Positions 1 to 10,064 of a stretch of DNA of 64,000 nt are shown one piece after another. The notes beneath the pieces are model-generated. The model was not told the origin of the DNA. It did not search any database and saw only the letters and a program-made list of their open reading frames with translations. The stretch is from positions 1,673,501-1,737,500 of the forward strand of contig QVRM01002189.1 in assembly GCA_003439945.1 (NCBI GenBank), read 5' to 3'. A program made the translations under genes and the position numbers. The DNA is from Dermanyssus gallinae (taxonomy: Eukaryota; Arthropoda; Arachnida; Mesostigmata; Dermanyssidae). Numbering within the stretch: the stretch's first letter is position 1; every line of letters starts with the position of its first letter.

Positions 1-144
1 GGAAGAAAAAGCCGAAGTTTTGAACCCTTAATAAATGCCGTGTTTTGATGAAACGGACAAAACTACCACCTCCAATTACTGTCGAAAGGCAAGGAGAGCC
101 AGAGCAAGCTTCAAATGTACTACATATTGTATAGATTTAGGTAA

Positions 145-180
<36 letters not shown>

Positions 181-1410
181 TTAGTGCCACTAAGAAGAAT
201 CGCATACACCTATACTCAAATGTGGCGGCTACTACAATGGCTGATCAGCTAACAAGTGATGGCAGGGCGCAATGTCATTCATTTACATTGCCCATCGCAA
301 GCTGAGCAAGTTCATCAAGTTACTAAGTGGCTTCCAATCGGTTGTGGCTTAAGACACCATTCCGTCGTAGAGCGCCGTAGACAAGAAATCGGCAATCTCC
401 TCTACAGCTACGGATTGCGCTACGTTGAGCTGGATATTAAACTAGACCGTCAATGCAAGACAAGCGTGTTACCGTGTTGAACTACAACGATCCAAGGAAG
501 CCAACAGACAAAACGCCCAAGGCACTAATGCTTTTATTATTATTATTAGTCTCAGTATTATAATTGCAGTTATTGGCTTGGTTTAACTCCCCGCACGCAT
601 GAACATCAGACACCAACGGCAAGAAAAATAGAAAAGGCTTAAGATCATTGAGGATAGAAAGAAACACAACTGAATTAGGTCTCAAGCTGACAGACAGACA
701 GATAGACAGGCAATAGCAGTTGAAACATAAGATCAATGCAATTAGACTGATTATTTCACAAGACGACGGTCTGGTCTGAGCGAATTAGTACAGGTTATGA
801 CAACGGCAGCGGTAGCAACAGGTGCTAAACGCTCGATGACTGAAGCTTGTAACAACAAGAAACAGTAAAGAAAACTAAGGGGTTGTTCCAATACGAGGGA
901 TGAGGGATAGGACGACCCACAATCGGTAGAACAACGATACGACAGACGAACGAGCAATGGCGGTTAAATAAAGACAACTCGACATGATCAGATGCTGAAT
1001 CCACTCTAGTTGTCTCCGCCTACAGAATTCGGCCTAACTCTTAAGCTTATGAAACATATGCACCGATGACTAAAGCGTAATCAATATGGGGTTCAAATTC
1101 ACAGCCTGCTTTCCCAATAGATTCGACAGATCATCACTACCAACAGAGACAACACTAGAAATAAACACCGTTACCGTCATTGTCATGGAGAAAGCAAGCT
1201 ATGTTTAGCGGGCTGGATGGACTTTGTTGACTCGTCTCGAAGAAAGGATGGACGCCGGAAACGGGAGCCGGATCGCATTGCCGAACCGAATAAATTGGTT
1301 GAGGCGTTTCGATTAGTGCGATGAAGTATGGATTTACAGACGAGATGCCGCAGATTGCAGGCCAGACAGCCGTATTGTAACTGCCGACCACTGCAGCCAC
1401 GAAACAGATG

Positions 1411-1516
1411 GTACAACAACAACAATGACGATAACGACGACGACAACAACAACAACGACCACGACAACAACAACAACAACAACAACAACGACCACGACAA
1501 CAACAACAACAACGCA
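1411..1516. repeat. CAA/CGA triplet tract
   Basis: An imperfect trinucleotide array alternating CAA with CGA and CCACGA. The block CGACCACGACAACAAC recurs twice, so the tract has a short higher-order period. All three frames of both strands stay open for a while, giving homopolymeric peptides; this is a property of the repeat and not evidence of coding. Confidence 0.9.
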
Positions 1517-2168
1517 CGATGATTCGTCGGTTAGTCATTCGAGACACGAGACATACAAAAACCGTTGGCTCCAGTCAACGGAACGGGCGAATGGCGCTCG
1601 AGTCATCGGAGAACCAAATCTTTCTCCCGTTGGATCTGCCCTGCCTTATTATATGGACCTTGAAGAGTTAGGGCACCAAAAGTCCAGCGAGTGTAGTCTC
1701 GCGAGTGGACGGATGCCAGCGACGTTTTTCGACTATCAACCCGCTATTAATATAGCTCTATTGCTGCTCACTACTGGTCGATTCGTTAGCAGCAGCATCA
1801 TCGTTGTTGTCGTCGTCGTTGTCGTTATGTTCTTTTGCACGGAACTCTTCGTAGCCGCCGTCAGCATGGAGCTAGCGAGAGCGTTCTGTTTCGTAGATTC
1901 ATGAAAGTACCGGAGTAAGTCAGTGGTCGGGCTGTATTCTGCGTGCTGATACGATAATAGCATTAACGCTTTCTCCATAACTAGACGAAACAACAAAAAT
2001 CCTAGCGTGGCAGAACCAAGTGGATACAGTAATTTATTGAGATTGTCGACAGGTCGGACTTGTTTTGCGCTTTCAGCCGGCGTGTCGACGTATAGGCATT
2101 TGCTTTCCGCGATTGTTTTGTATGAGTATAATGATCCAATGCAATTTGAGGTCGTTTGTTGAAAAAGT

Positions 2169-2172
<4 letters not shown>

Positions 2173-2238
<66 letters not shown>

Positions 2239-2348
2239 CTAACTGGCCACCGGTGTATACATACATCTAGATACTTACGAGGACGCTGTAAAGGCGCACA
2301 CGCCGTCACACAGAATGAAATTTTGAGTCATTGCAATAATTATTGCAA

Positions 2349-2399
<51 letters not shown>
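2173..2399. repeat. Two long (TA)n tracts
   Basis: Two long TA dinucleotide tracts (2173-2235 and 2350-2399) are separated by about 114 bp of ordinary sequence. Similar tracts recur throughout the window. Confidence 0.95.
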
Positions 2400-2400
<1 letters not shown>

Positions 2401-2848
2401 CGTTATGCCGCACCGGTGAAGCTAACACAAATACATGAATAATTGTTCTATTTTACACCACGGCAGACCCACCATATACGCAGCGTGATACAATTTGATG
2501 TTACATTAAGATGACACCAGTAACGACAAAAACAGTTAATTAAATGATAATAAAGAGCATTATTAGGATGCGAATATAAGAAGCGAATAAAATGACAAAA
2601 AGTTTGATGTACTTGTTCTCGTATTTGTTTGATTCGTAGCGATTCACGTGGAAGTTACAATGTTTTTGTTTAGGTGTGAAAACAGGGTTCTTGCTAAGCT
2701 TAGCTACATCTTTATACTTTAGAGTATATAAAGTCAACATTAGTAGTTTACTTAGCCATTTCGTGTACCTGATATTGTTGCAATTGCTCGCGATAGAAAC
2801 TGTTTGTTTTGTATACAAACGTGTGTTTAGGCCAGCCGCGTGGTTGTA

Positions 2849-2877
2849 TTAGGTAAGTCAAAAAGTTCGTCGGCTTT
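2849..2877. repeat. Mariner left terminal inverted repeat
   Basis: Matches the reverse complement of 4104-4132 across about 29 bases with a single difference (TTAGGTAAG against TTATGTAAG). It is preceded by TA. Confidence 0.92.
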
Positions 2878-2964
2878 TTTACCCGATTTTAAAGAGCTTT
2901 TTTTATGCAGACAACAGTATTTTTATTCAATGATATATTGACCGTTTTGTTCGATAACCTTCGC

Positions 2965-3951
2965 CTATCGCCTTGGTAGATCCATGATTCCTTTCTCCCA
3001 GAACGTCTTGTCCTTCTCGTCGAAATACTGAGTGAGCTGATTTTTTATAGCCTCCAAAGATTCAAATGTTGTGCCATCAAGGGAGTTCTGGAGAGACCTG
3101 AACAAGTGATAATCAGATGGTGCGAGGTCGGGACTATAAGCTGGGTGCGGCAGCACATCCCAGTCAAACTCCGCCAATTTTTGCCGGGTGGCCAAACTTT
3201 TGTGTGGTGTCGCCTTATCATGTTGAAAAGTGACGCCCCACCTGTTTGACAATTCCGGACGCTTCGTTGCTACTGCAGCCTTCAAATCTTCGAGTTGTCT
3301 GCAGTAGACGACGGAGTTGATCGTCTGACCCATTGGAAGCAGCTCAGAATACACGACGCCCTTACAGTCCCACCAGCAGCACAGCATAACCTTCTTCTGA
3401 TGAATTTCGGGTTTAGGGATAGCTGCAGCCTGAGAACCTCTGGGGACCCAACTTCTTTTCTGTGTTACGTTTCTGTAGAGTATCCATTTTTCATCGCCGG
3501 TTATCAATCTCCTTAGAAATGGCTCATTCGAGTTCTTCCGGAGGAGTGCGTGACAGGTATCGACTCGCCCTTCAAGCTGCTTATCATTGAGGTCGTGTGG
3601 TAACCAGATATTCCGCTTGCACGAGAAACCTGCATCATGGAGGCGATTCCAAATGGTTCCGTGGGAGACTCCCGTTACATCTTCAATTTCTTTTATGGTC
3701 AAACCTGGGTTCGAAGTAACCAGGCTTATGACTTCGTCGGTTTCCACAACATTGGGTCGTCCTGACCTCGCTTCATCTTCGAGATTGAAGTTTCCAGCTT
3801 TGAAACGGGCGAATTGCTTTTCGACTGTGGATTTGTGTACTGCGTTTTCGCCGTAGACTGCACATATCCTCCGGGTTGTTTGCGCTGCACTTATGCCTTC
3901 ACGGTAGGAGAACAACATAATGTGTCGAAAATGCGTATTTTTGTCCTCCAT
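2965..3951 (-). CDS. Mariner transposase, DD34D, C-terminus cut by one stop
   Basis: Cut-and-paste transposase that would bind the flanking inverted repeats and move the element in the nucleus. The 328-residue frame begins MEDKNTHFRH and carries a paired N-terminal helix-turn-helix region (about residues 5-115), the linker motif WLPHDL at 116-121 (family consensus WVPHEL), and catalytic aspartates at D153 (TGDEKW), D245 (QHDKATPH) and D280 (YSPDLAPSD). There are 34 residues between the last two, the mariner DD34D spacing. The usual HDNA is HDKA here. The frame stops after DLPRR where the family normally has Trp; reading on in the same frame gives 13 more plausible residues ending near 2923. 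One nonsense change therefore removes the last 14 residues or so, and whether the product would still work is unknown. Confidence 0.93.
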   Translation of the reverse strand: MEDKNTHFRHIMLFSYREGISAAQTTRRICAVYGENAVHKSTVEKQFARFKAGNFNLEDEARSGRPNVVETDEVISLVTSNPGLTIKEIEDVTGVSHGTIWNRLHDAGFSCKRNIWLPHDLNDKQLEGRVDTCHALLRKNSNEPFLRRLITGDEKWILYRNVTQKRSWVPRGSQAAAIPKPEIHQKKVMLCCWWDCKGVVYSELLPMGQTINSVVYCRQLEDLKAAVATKRPELSNRWGVTFQHDKATPHKSLATRQKLAEFDWDVLPHPAYSPDLAPSDYHLFRSLQNSLDGTTFESLEAIKNQLTQYFDEKDKTFWEKGIMDLPRR

Positions 3952-4103
3952 TGCAAACAGCTACCAATTTCGCAAACGAAACGGTAAAGTTGGAACCGGT
4001 ATACCGTCGCGCCGCCACGGGTCTGCTCCTGAATGTAAACACCCAGCCGCACTCTCAGGCGGCCCTGCTGCAGAGCGCAAGAATTTTAAAAATGTGGTCC
4101 CAG

Positions 4104-4132
4104 AAAGCCGACGAACTTTTTGACTTACATAA
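4104..4132. repeat. Mariner right terminal inverted repeat
   Basis: Inverted partner of 2849-2877, followed directly by TA, which completes the target-site duplication. Confidence 0.92.
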
Positions 4133-4327
4133 TATAACAGGCTTACAGTAAAGTATTAGGACATTGGAGCTAGACACTGAAATCCATTGGAGCTTAAATA
4201 GACCACCCGGCGTGACAAATTGCAGAGGGTGGGCCATAATTACCGTAACAACTTTGAGAACTCACTATAAAAAATTAAATCATAACAGTTTAGTTTGATA
4301 GGCACGTGACTTAGTTACTTAAAAAAT

Positions 4328-4336
<9 letters not shown>

Positions 4337-4363
<27 letters not shown>
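4337..4363. repeat. (TA)n tract
   Basis: Short TA microsatellite with a TGTG lead-in, lying between the mariner and the Tc1-like relic. Confidence 0.9.
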
Positions 4364-4439
4364 CACTACAATAATGTGCTCTTGTATTTCACACAAGCTC
4401 GCAGTCTCCTCAGAACGCTATCGACTCTTAGTGGCAGGT

Positions 4440-5180
4440 AGTAAACGACAAGGACACTACTCACAAAGCTCTTTATTGAGCTCGTCCAAATTTTGATACT
4501 GAGTTGTTTTCAAAGCCCCTCACAGAGAAATCTCTATGGGGTTGACGTCCGGGCTCCGGGGCGGCCACTTCGTTGTCCGAAACTTCAGGAAGGTGCTCAA
4601 CGGAGTTTCACCGGTTGCCGATATTCCTTCCTATATTATGGTTTTGGCCTCTCTTTGCGATCGGCCACCTACTCTTCCATGTTCCGTAGGTTTCTGAGCA
4701 CTTCGGATAACTCGTCGGTAGTGTTGGCAGAAGATATTAAGCTGCGCACGAAACTTCTGACCAGAACACGTCAAAATGGCGGGCATGCTAAGAGTGCAAT
4801 AGTAAATGTTTCCACAAAGTTATTGTTTGAGCCTTATTAGCGTCGGTTAGCCTTGTCTTTGTACAAAACAATATAAAACTATCTCGAGATTCTACTATCT
4901 TTACCATTCTTCTAAAACTTGCACGTGGCACCCGAATCTCTTTAGCAATGTGTCTTTGGTACCCACGAGGTTTTTCAAACGCATTTATTCAGCAGCCTTT
5001 CTAGACCTTGCAGAGCATGATCTGCCGGCTCAATGGCAATTACTGATGTTCCCACAGTCGCAAAATCAAACGGTTCGTTTTGCAATGTTCCAATTAAGTT
5101 TACACGCGTTTGCGATCTCCGCGATGGAACGACCCTGTTCCAGCTCCTGAGTAAGAACTGTTATGGGCACACTTTTACCC
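4440..5180 (-). pseudogene. Tc1-like transposase relic
   Basis: Read on the minus strand, 4500-4580 encodes a motif of the form WPPRSPDVNPIE, the signature preceding the last acidic residue of Tc1-family transposases (consensus WPxxSPDLNPIEN). About 500 bp upstream on the same strand, 5080-5160 reads LEQGRSIAEIANACKLN, which fits the N-terminal helix-turn-helix (consensus GxSxxxIAxxLxxS). The middle is badly decayed and stops and frameshifts interrupt every frame, so it cannot encode an enzyme. I could not define inverted repeats. Long plus-strand frames here are antisense shadows. Confidence 0.7.
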
Positions 5181-5639
5181 ACACTTAGAAATTGGAGCAG
5201 TTTTTATGTTGTGGTCTGGTATCGTGGTCATAATTACTATGATATTTGATTGTGATTTTTGCTTGACTAACAAGGTCAACGGAGCGTCTGGCAGTCTCCC
5301 TCTTTACCTGACAAGCGTCGACACAGTAATTACGGCCGACCCTGTACATGCTGCCGGAGGCGCTAAAAAGTGCTCACCTTAAATAGATGGTTAGAACAAT
5401 TTGCTTGTTGAGCGATGCGGTACATATTTAGACATACGCAAAGCCATCTAATTATGTAATCTATTTAATTGTTTGTTGTAATTCATGTAATAAAGGTCTA
5501 ATTATGTAAATTATGGTTTGCGGCTTATATGCTCAACGATGCTTCATCTCAGTCAGTCATTTGTATAAGATCATTTATTTATTATATACACATTCACAAC
5601 GATATGTTTCATACATTTACACACATTTGCAAGGAGTCT

Positions 5640-6190
5640 ATAGAAATTTAAACCTACTACAGTTACCATTGTGCTGGTAAAAAGTTGCAGCCGGAATGAA
5701 ACTACTTTTGTTTACCTCTATGCGAGAGTCAATTTAAGAAGACTAGTGTACCCATCATTTACGGGGTAATAGGTGTGACTTTAAATTATCCTTGAAGTTT
5801 TTTTAAGGATTTTAAACAACGCAAGCTAACCGGAAGCGTGTTCCACTCTCTGACAGCTTTAACGCCAAAAGCTTGGCTGCCCTCGCTGCTTCGATGCACG
5901 CGGATCTTCAGTGTGACCGTGTTAGATGCCCTGGTCTCTCTCGCCTCTCCAAGGCGATCAAGTTCTAGTATTTTGTCCCAGTTCCATGGATATTCTTAAA
6001 AATTACTATTAAGGTTAAATAGTGCATGGTATTTTTGTATATAATATATTGTGTTGTTTTCTCTCTCTCTCGACTGGCCGATCCCCGAATCATACGCATT
6101 TTAAATGCGTCACAGGTTTTTGAGTCTTCCTGGACCAAAGTATCCGGACGCAGCAACGGTTTGATAACACCATCCTTCCAAAGAGAAAGA
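5640..6190 (-). pseudogene. 3' end of a CR1-like LINE, copy A
   Basis: The minus strand at roughly 5780-5950 reads ...ETRASNTVTLKIRVHRSSE... followed by SQAFGVKAVREWNTLPVSLR and then LKSLKK. This matches the conserved C-terminal end of many CR1/jockey-type reverse transcriptase ORFs, which finish with R-x-WN-x-LP followed by an FK-x-x-L-like segment. A frame shift lies upstream, and the 5' side runs into the long TA tract at 6210-6287. A related copy in the same orientation sits at 58200-58600, sharing the segments around GTTGCAGCCGRAAT and CAAGGATTT. The name CR1-like rests on this tail only. Confidence 0.6.
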
Positions 6191-6207
6191 TAACTTTCCG
6201 TTATAAG

Positions 6208-6209
<2 letters not shown>

Positions 6210-6287
<78 letters not shown>
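6210..6287. repeat. Long (TA)n tract
   Basis: About 78 bp of uninterrupted TA, at the 5' boundary of the CR1-like fragment. One of the longest microsatellites in the window. Confidence 0.95.
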
Positions 6288-6289
<2 letters not shown>

Positions 6290-6559
6290 GCAATCGCACA
6301 GAATGCGCGATTGCTAGATACCCAGAATTCCAGAGATGCTAAGCACTTTTTTTTGTGAGAGGGTGAATTGAAATTTTGTGATACATATTTATAAGACAAA
6401 AATATATATGGTAAATACATGATTTAAGCTTAGAAAGCGTTTTTGCTCTCTCTAAAAAGGTCCCCGCCCGCTGCATTGTTTAAACGCGTCTTTCGGCATC
6501 AAGTTTTGTTAATCCCACGATTTGTTCCTTATCTCCTCTATAGCCTGAAAACGTTATCA

Positions 6560-7115
6560 TTTGAACTTTTTTAATTCATGAAAACAGGAAAAGTAGTACA
6601 AAGCCACGTGGGTGAATAGAGAGGTTGAAGATGTATAAAGGTCGAAATTCATCAAAAATTGCCGAACTCAGTAATGGCGTGTGCGCCGGTGCGTTGTCAT
6701 GATGGTGAACCCATAGTTGTTTTTCCCAGACTTCAGGCTTCTTGCAGCGGACGACCTCGAGCTTTATTTTTAAAATTTTGAAGTAACATTCCCTACTTAT
6801 CGTACAACCAGGTAAACAAAACGTAAGAGATAATTCTCTTGTAGTCTTAAAAAACCCTGGTGTTGCATCTACTCTGTCTGAATTTCTTCGATCGAATTTC
6901 TCTTCTTCGAAGCACCACTGGGATAATTGGGCTTTTGTATCGATCCGTATTCATATACCAGCTTCAAAGAGCAAACAATATATATATATATATATACATT
7001 GTTTTATTTCTATTAACTCTCTGAAGCAATCCAGGGTCTTCTGCTACCATCTGATAGTTTAATTCGGAGATTTTTGGCAGGCGTTCATTTGCTAAAAATT
7101 CAACCTTTTTAAAAC
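6560..7115 (-). pseudogene. Mariner (HTH_48-type) transposase relic, copy A
   Basis: On the minus strand, 6680-6720 reads VHHHDNAPAHT, the second catalytic Asp block of mariner-like transposases. The same strand at 6890-6960 and 7000-7090 aligns base by base with the relic at 49920-50690, including the shared block GAAGCACCACT and the string CTCTCTxAAGCAxTCCA. Copy A keeps only the catalytic and C-terminal part. It is interrupted by a TA tract at 6978-6996 and stops directly against the DDE_3 relic that begins at 7119. Confidence 0.7.
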
Positions 7116-7118
7116 AGT

Positions 7119-7960
7119 TCATTTCGAAAAGTAGTCTAACATTCTGGTGCCAAAATTATGGCGATCCGCCTCTGTGGGCCGCATTTGATGGTGCCGCAAA
7201 GATTTCGTTGCACGCCTTGAAATATGGAAAGCATTGGTCGAACGGCCTCCGCAACGAAGGCTATCCTGGCGAGCAGCTCTTTGCGTGATTCGACCGGAGT
7301 ATCGCAGAAGAGAGCTTTTACGGCAGTCCAAAGAGGTTGTTCACTTGCCAGCCCACACACACTTGGAGAGAAGAGAGCAGCGTTTGCGCTGACGAATCAT
7401 ATGCGGGTTCTCGCTAGCCCAACAATGGGCGTTGCGCTTGTTAAGCACAACGTCCTGTGTAAAGCAAGCTTCATACGTAGAACGCTCAAGGGCAGGAAAT
7501 TCCCCACTCGCTTCTATTTGCACCAGAAACTAGCTTTTGTAGCCAACCCTTCGCTCGTAACCTGTACCCGGCAGAGCTTAGACTAGCTGCCGCTGATACG
7601 GATGTAGTCCTTCGGCTCTTATTACCCTGCGTACGGTAGCGTAACTTGTGCCAACAATTCGGGCCACTTTCCTCGTGCGTGCAGAAAGACGATGCCCTAA
7701 GAATGCACTCGTCCAGAACTGGTGTTTTCCTGTCTTCGGTGCACTAGCGTCGTCAGGACGGCCATGGTACATTCTAGTTTCACGTACGTGACAATATTCG
7801 TTCACAGCTTCGTGCTAGTACAACGTAAGCGTCTATTTAAGCAAAAAGACATAAGCGTGAGAGATGTCAAATTGCTCGGCTCCTGTGTACTGGGTCATCA
7901 CGATATCGTAGAAATAACGATTTCAACAGAGAAGGTAATCCGTCAATGCAAAGAGATTTA
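7119..7960 (-). pseudogene. IS630/Tc1-superfamily (DDE_3-type) transposase relic
   Basis: Three minus-strand frames in order make one broken transposase. At 7578-7805 a helix-turn-helix segment reads RKVARIVGTSYATVRRVIRA followed by EGLHPY. At 7341-7523 the core reads EACFTQDVVLNKRNAHCWAS and ENPHMI..., matching the family's E-A-x-F-T...N-x-H-x-W-A-x-ENPH block before V-W-A-G. At 7136-7360 the tail reads TPVESRKELLARIAFVAEAV then FQGVQRNL, matching the conserved C-terminus (PVDS-x-x-E-L-x-x-RI...IFE-x-V). The family is widespread in arthropod genomes. Frameshifts separate the pieces; no inverted repeats were found. Confidence 0.78.
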
Positions 7961-8354
7961 TGTGGGGGAAGAAATTCAGAGAGACTGACCAAACTAGAGC
8001 CACTACGCCTAGGAATTAACGGAACCACCGAGCGCCGATGTTATCGAGACGAAGCCAGAACTAGGAAAGCGAGTGACCTCTTCCTCGGCTCTCTCGTATC
8101 TATTAAGCGATAAGGTATGCTAGTCCCTAAAAAAGTGACCGTTTTTACCTCCAAACTCTCGATTGTGTTAGCAAGCTGTGCTTTTTCCGATACGTTCGCA
8201 GTCTAAATGGTGCGATCGTTTAGGATAACATTTGCCTGTATGATAAACGCAAACAGTTGTCTTGACCGCTGGTGCTCGATGTTGTCTCTCACGTACAAGT
8301 TAGCTTGAATATAGTACATCGAGTTGCTCCAAGGGGTTGGAGCTGTAAAGTAGT

Positions 8355-8490
8355 TATAGATATATATATATCATAATATTATTATTATAGTACATAATAC
8401 TATAGATTTCTCTCTCAGGTTTGGAGGCAACATCTATATATTATATTATATAGTTCTTATAATATATTATCTATATATATATATTATATA
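8355..8490. repeat. AT-rich low-complexity block
   Basis: A mixture of TA, ATT and TATATT runs directly outside the left tip of the Tc1-like element. No feature is visible in it. Confidence 0.7.
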
Positions 8491-8605
8491 TTCAGTCCCT
8501 GAAAAAAATATAGGCCACCCATTTTTGTTACATTTCACGCATTTATTATATCCAATCGTGTAAATTTCACAGTGATACATGCTCACAAAGTAACAGCGGA
8601 GACTT

Positions 8606-8706
8606 CTATCGACATTTAGGGTCTCGGATTACTTTGAACCACGAGATTTTCACATTTGGCACAGCTACACCGCGAAAAAATTATAAGGCCACTAGCAAGA
8701 TACCTG
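8606..8706. repeat. Tc1-like element, inner part of left inverted repeat
   Basis: Inverted partner of 9850-9946. The best-conserved core is TTGGCACAGCTACACCGCGA, identical in both arms. Confidence 0.88.
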
Positions 8707-8879
8707 TTTTAACAAATTAATTAAGCAAATTAACGGCATTTGGGCTAATTTCACGGCATTTAGACTATACTTAGTACTCAGTGAACTTCCCATTAAGCCG
8801 GATAACCTCAAAAGTGCGGTTTGGTATAGTGTTAAACAAATGTTGGATGACGTTTTGCAAGAATTAGTCCCAGGCCTCG

Positions 8880-9699
8880 AAAATTGTTTTTTTTAAACCG
8901 TGTAAACTTATTGTTCGAGCCAGCTCCACACATTCTGGATCATATTAAGATCAGTTAGAGTGCAGACTATCGAAGGACTTCAATGTGACGTTGGTCAAAC
9001 CAGCTTCCAATCAGCCTGGCGGTGTGAATCGGGGCGTTATCGTGTGTAAAAACGAAGTCTGGCCCTCCCATCAGCTTAAAATGCACCGATTGCTCTTTTA
9101 GTAAATCCCCGTATCGCGTCAAATAAACACGACCGTCTAAAAACACGATCGACGACTTTGTATAATACCCGACAGCAGGCCAGATCACCACTGAACCTGA
9201 GTGACGTTTTGACAAAATTCGTTCTTCCTTGCGGACATTGTGCGAATAATAGTAAAATCGACCCGATTCATCTTTAAGTTAAACTTTTTTTCATCCGAAA
9301 AGAGCAGTGTGTCTCTCAGTGGTCCATGACATTTTAACGTGGACGAAGTCTAGACGAGCGTTCATCGGTCAGCGGTCAATTGTTGTTTTTTCTTGTGTTT
9401 TTTTGCCAATGTGTCTTCCTGAGGAAGCTTTGCACATTTCGCACGCTCGTTTGCACGTCGGCCGCCGCAGCAATTGCCCTCGCCGAGGTCGCAGAGTTCG
9501 ACGCTTTCTTCAGAATTGCAGCTTGTTTCGTTCCGAAATAGAATTTGGACGCCCGGAACGCTTTTTTTGCAGCGTATTTTTTACCTAAATTAACAAAGTT
9601 ATTTACTACTTGGGCACAATGCTCCAACTGAGGAGACATTTTGCGATTAGAGAGGCCGATGGCCTTATAAGCCTTGATATAGGCCTTTTCTTCACCCAT
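8880..9699 (-). pseudogene. Tc1-like transposase, broken
   Basis: Reading the minus strand from 9699, the first frame (to 9376) contains YKAIGLSNRKMSPQLEHCAQ and VVNNFV, a good match to the Tc1 helix-turn-helix. After a frame change near 9330, FSDEKKFNL gives the first catalytic Asp. The 8967-9215 frame then reads SGSVVIWPAVGYYTKSSIVF, then YGDLLKEQ and FTHDNAPIHTARL with the second Asp. Past the stop, LTDLNMIQNVW corresponds to the SPDLNPIENVW block, with Ser-Pro already lost. Order and spacing fit one transposase with several frameshifts and stops. Confidence 0.82.
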
Positions 9700-9849
9700 G
9701 AGGCGTCAGCCTAAGCCTATGGTTTCAATAAAGAAAAAACTTCAACAACTATAATACCAGACCTGGTAGGAGGTCTGCCTTTGTTTCTGTCGAGTGGAGC
9801 CATTAAATGAGCCCAAACGTCGTTATTCCGTTTAATTTACTCGTTAATA

Positions 9850-9946
9850 CATGCATCTTGCTAGTGACATCATTTTTCGCGGTGTAGCTGTGCCAAGTGT
9901 GGAAATCTTGTGGTTCAAAGTAATCAGAGACCCCAAATGTCAATAG
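9850..9946. repeat. Tc1-like element, surviving part of right inverted repeat
   Basis: Reverse complement of 8606-8706. It ends abruptly where the (TA)n tract starts. Confidence 0.88.
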
Positions 9947-9948
9947 AA

Positions 9949-9996
9949 TATATATATATATATATATATATATATCTGTCTTCCGTATTCAACACA

Positions 9997-10035
<39 letters not shown>

Positions 10036-10064
10036 GTATATAGTGTATTGCATACGGAAGACAG
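9949..10064. repeat. (TA)n tracts enclosed by a perfect 13-bp inverted repeat
   Basis: Two TA tracts (9949-9975 and about 9999-10033). The second is framed by CTGTCTTCCGTAT at 9976-9988 and its exact reverse complement at 10052-10064. The inner flanks are partly complementary too. The unit could extrude as a cruciform. Confidence 0.88.

Larger units (their letters stand above)
1..2846. other. Non-coding AT-rich stretch with microsatellites
   Basis: No convincing gene is visible. Open frames here are short or are created by low-complexity DNA (poly-Thr, poly-Asn or poly-Cys frames over a CAA/CGA tract, Ile-Tyr frames over TA tracts). It holds TA runs near 149-178, 2173-2235 and 2350-2399, a CAA/CGA triplet tract at 1411-1516 and a smaller GTT/GTC tract near 1800-1830. 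An unrecognised spacer or intron is the likeliest reading. Confidence 0.6.
2849..4132 (-). mobile_element. Mariner transposon, full length with TIRs and TA duplication
   Basis: A 1284-bp element of the usual mariner size. Both ends carry a near-identical inverted repeat containing TAAGTCAAAAAGTTCGTCGG: 2849-2877 at the left, and its reverse complement at 4104-4132 at the right, differing by one base near the tip. A TA dinucleotide flanks each end (2847-2848 and 4133-4134), matching the TA target duplication of Tc1/mariner elements. The single gene inside is almost intact, so the insertion is probably the youngest DNA transposon in the window. Confidence 0.93.
8493..9946 (-). mobile_element. 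Tc1-like transposon with long inverted repeats, right tip lost
   Basis: The left end begins CAGTCCCTGAAAAAAATATA at 8493, a typical Tc1-family tip. An internal portion of the left repeat (8606-8706) is matched in inverted orientation by 9850-9946, with about six mismatches in the best 74 bases. The outer 113 or so bases of the right repeat are missing and are replaced by a (TA)n tract from 9949. The transposase lies between the repeats on the minus strand. The element is therefore a decayed Tc1-like copy with TIRs of 200 bp or more. Confidence 0.82.

Noticed and set aside
1155..1904. Overlapping long frames over the CAA/CGA tract (poly-Thr, poly-Asn, poly-Cys)
   Set aside because: They exist only because the triplet repeat lacks stops in all frames. 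The flanks show no coding features.
3295..3856. Plus-strand frames inside the mariner
   Set aside because: Antisense shadows of an almost intact transposase.
4493..5150. Plus-strand frames over the Tc1-like relic
   Set aside because: Antisense of the SPDxNPIE and helix-turn-helix segments; no family resemblance in the plus direction.
7224..7586. 120-codon plus-strand frame
   Set aside because: Antisense shadow of the DDE_3-type transposase relic, whose conserved motifs are on the minus strand.
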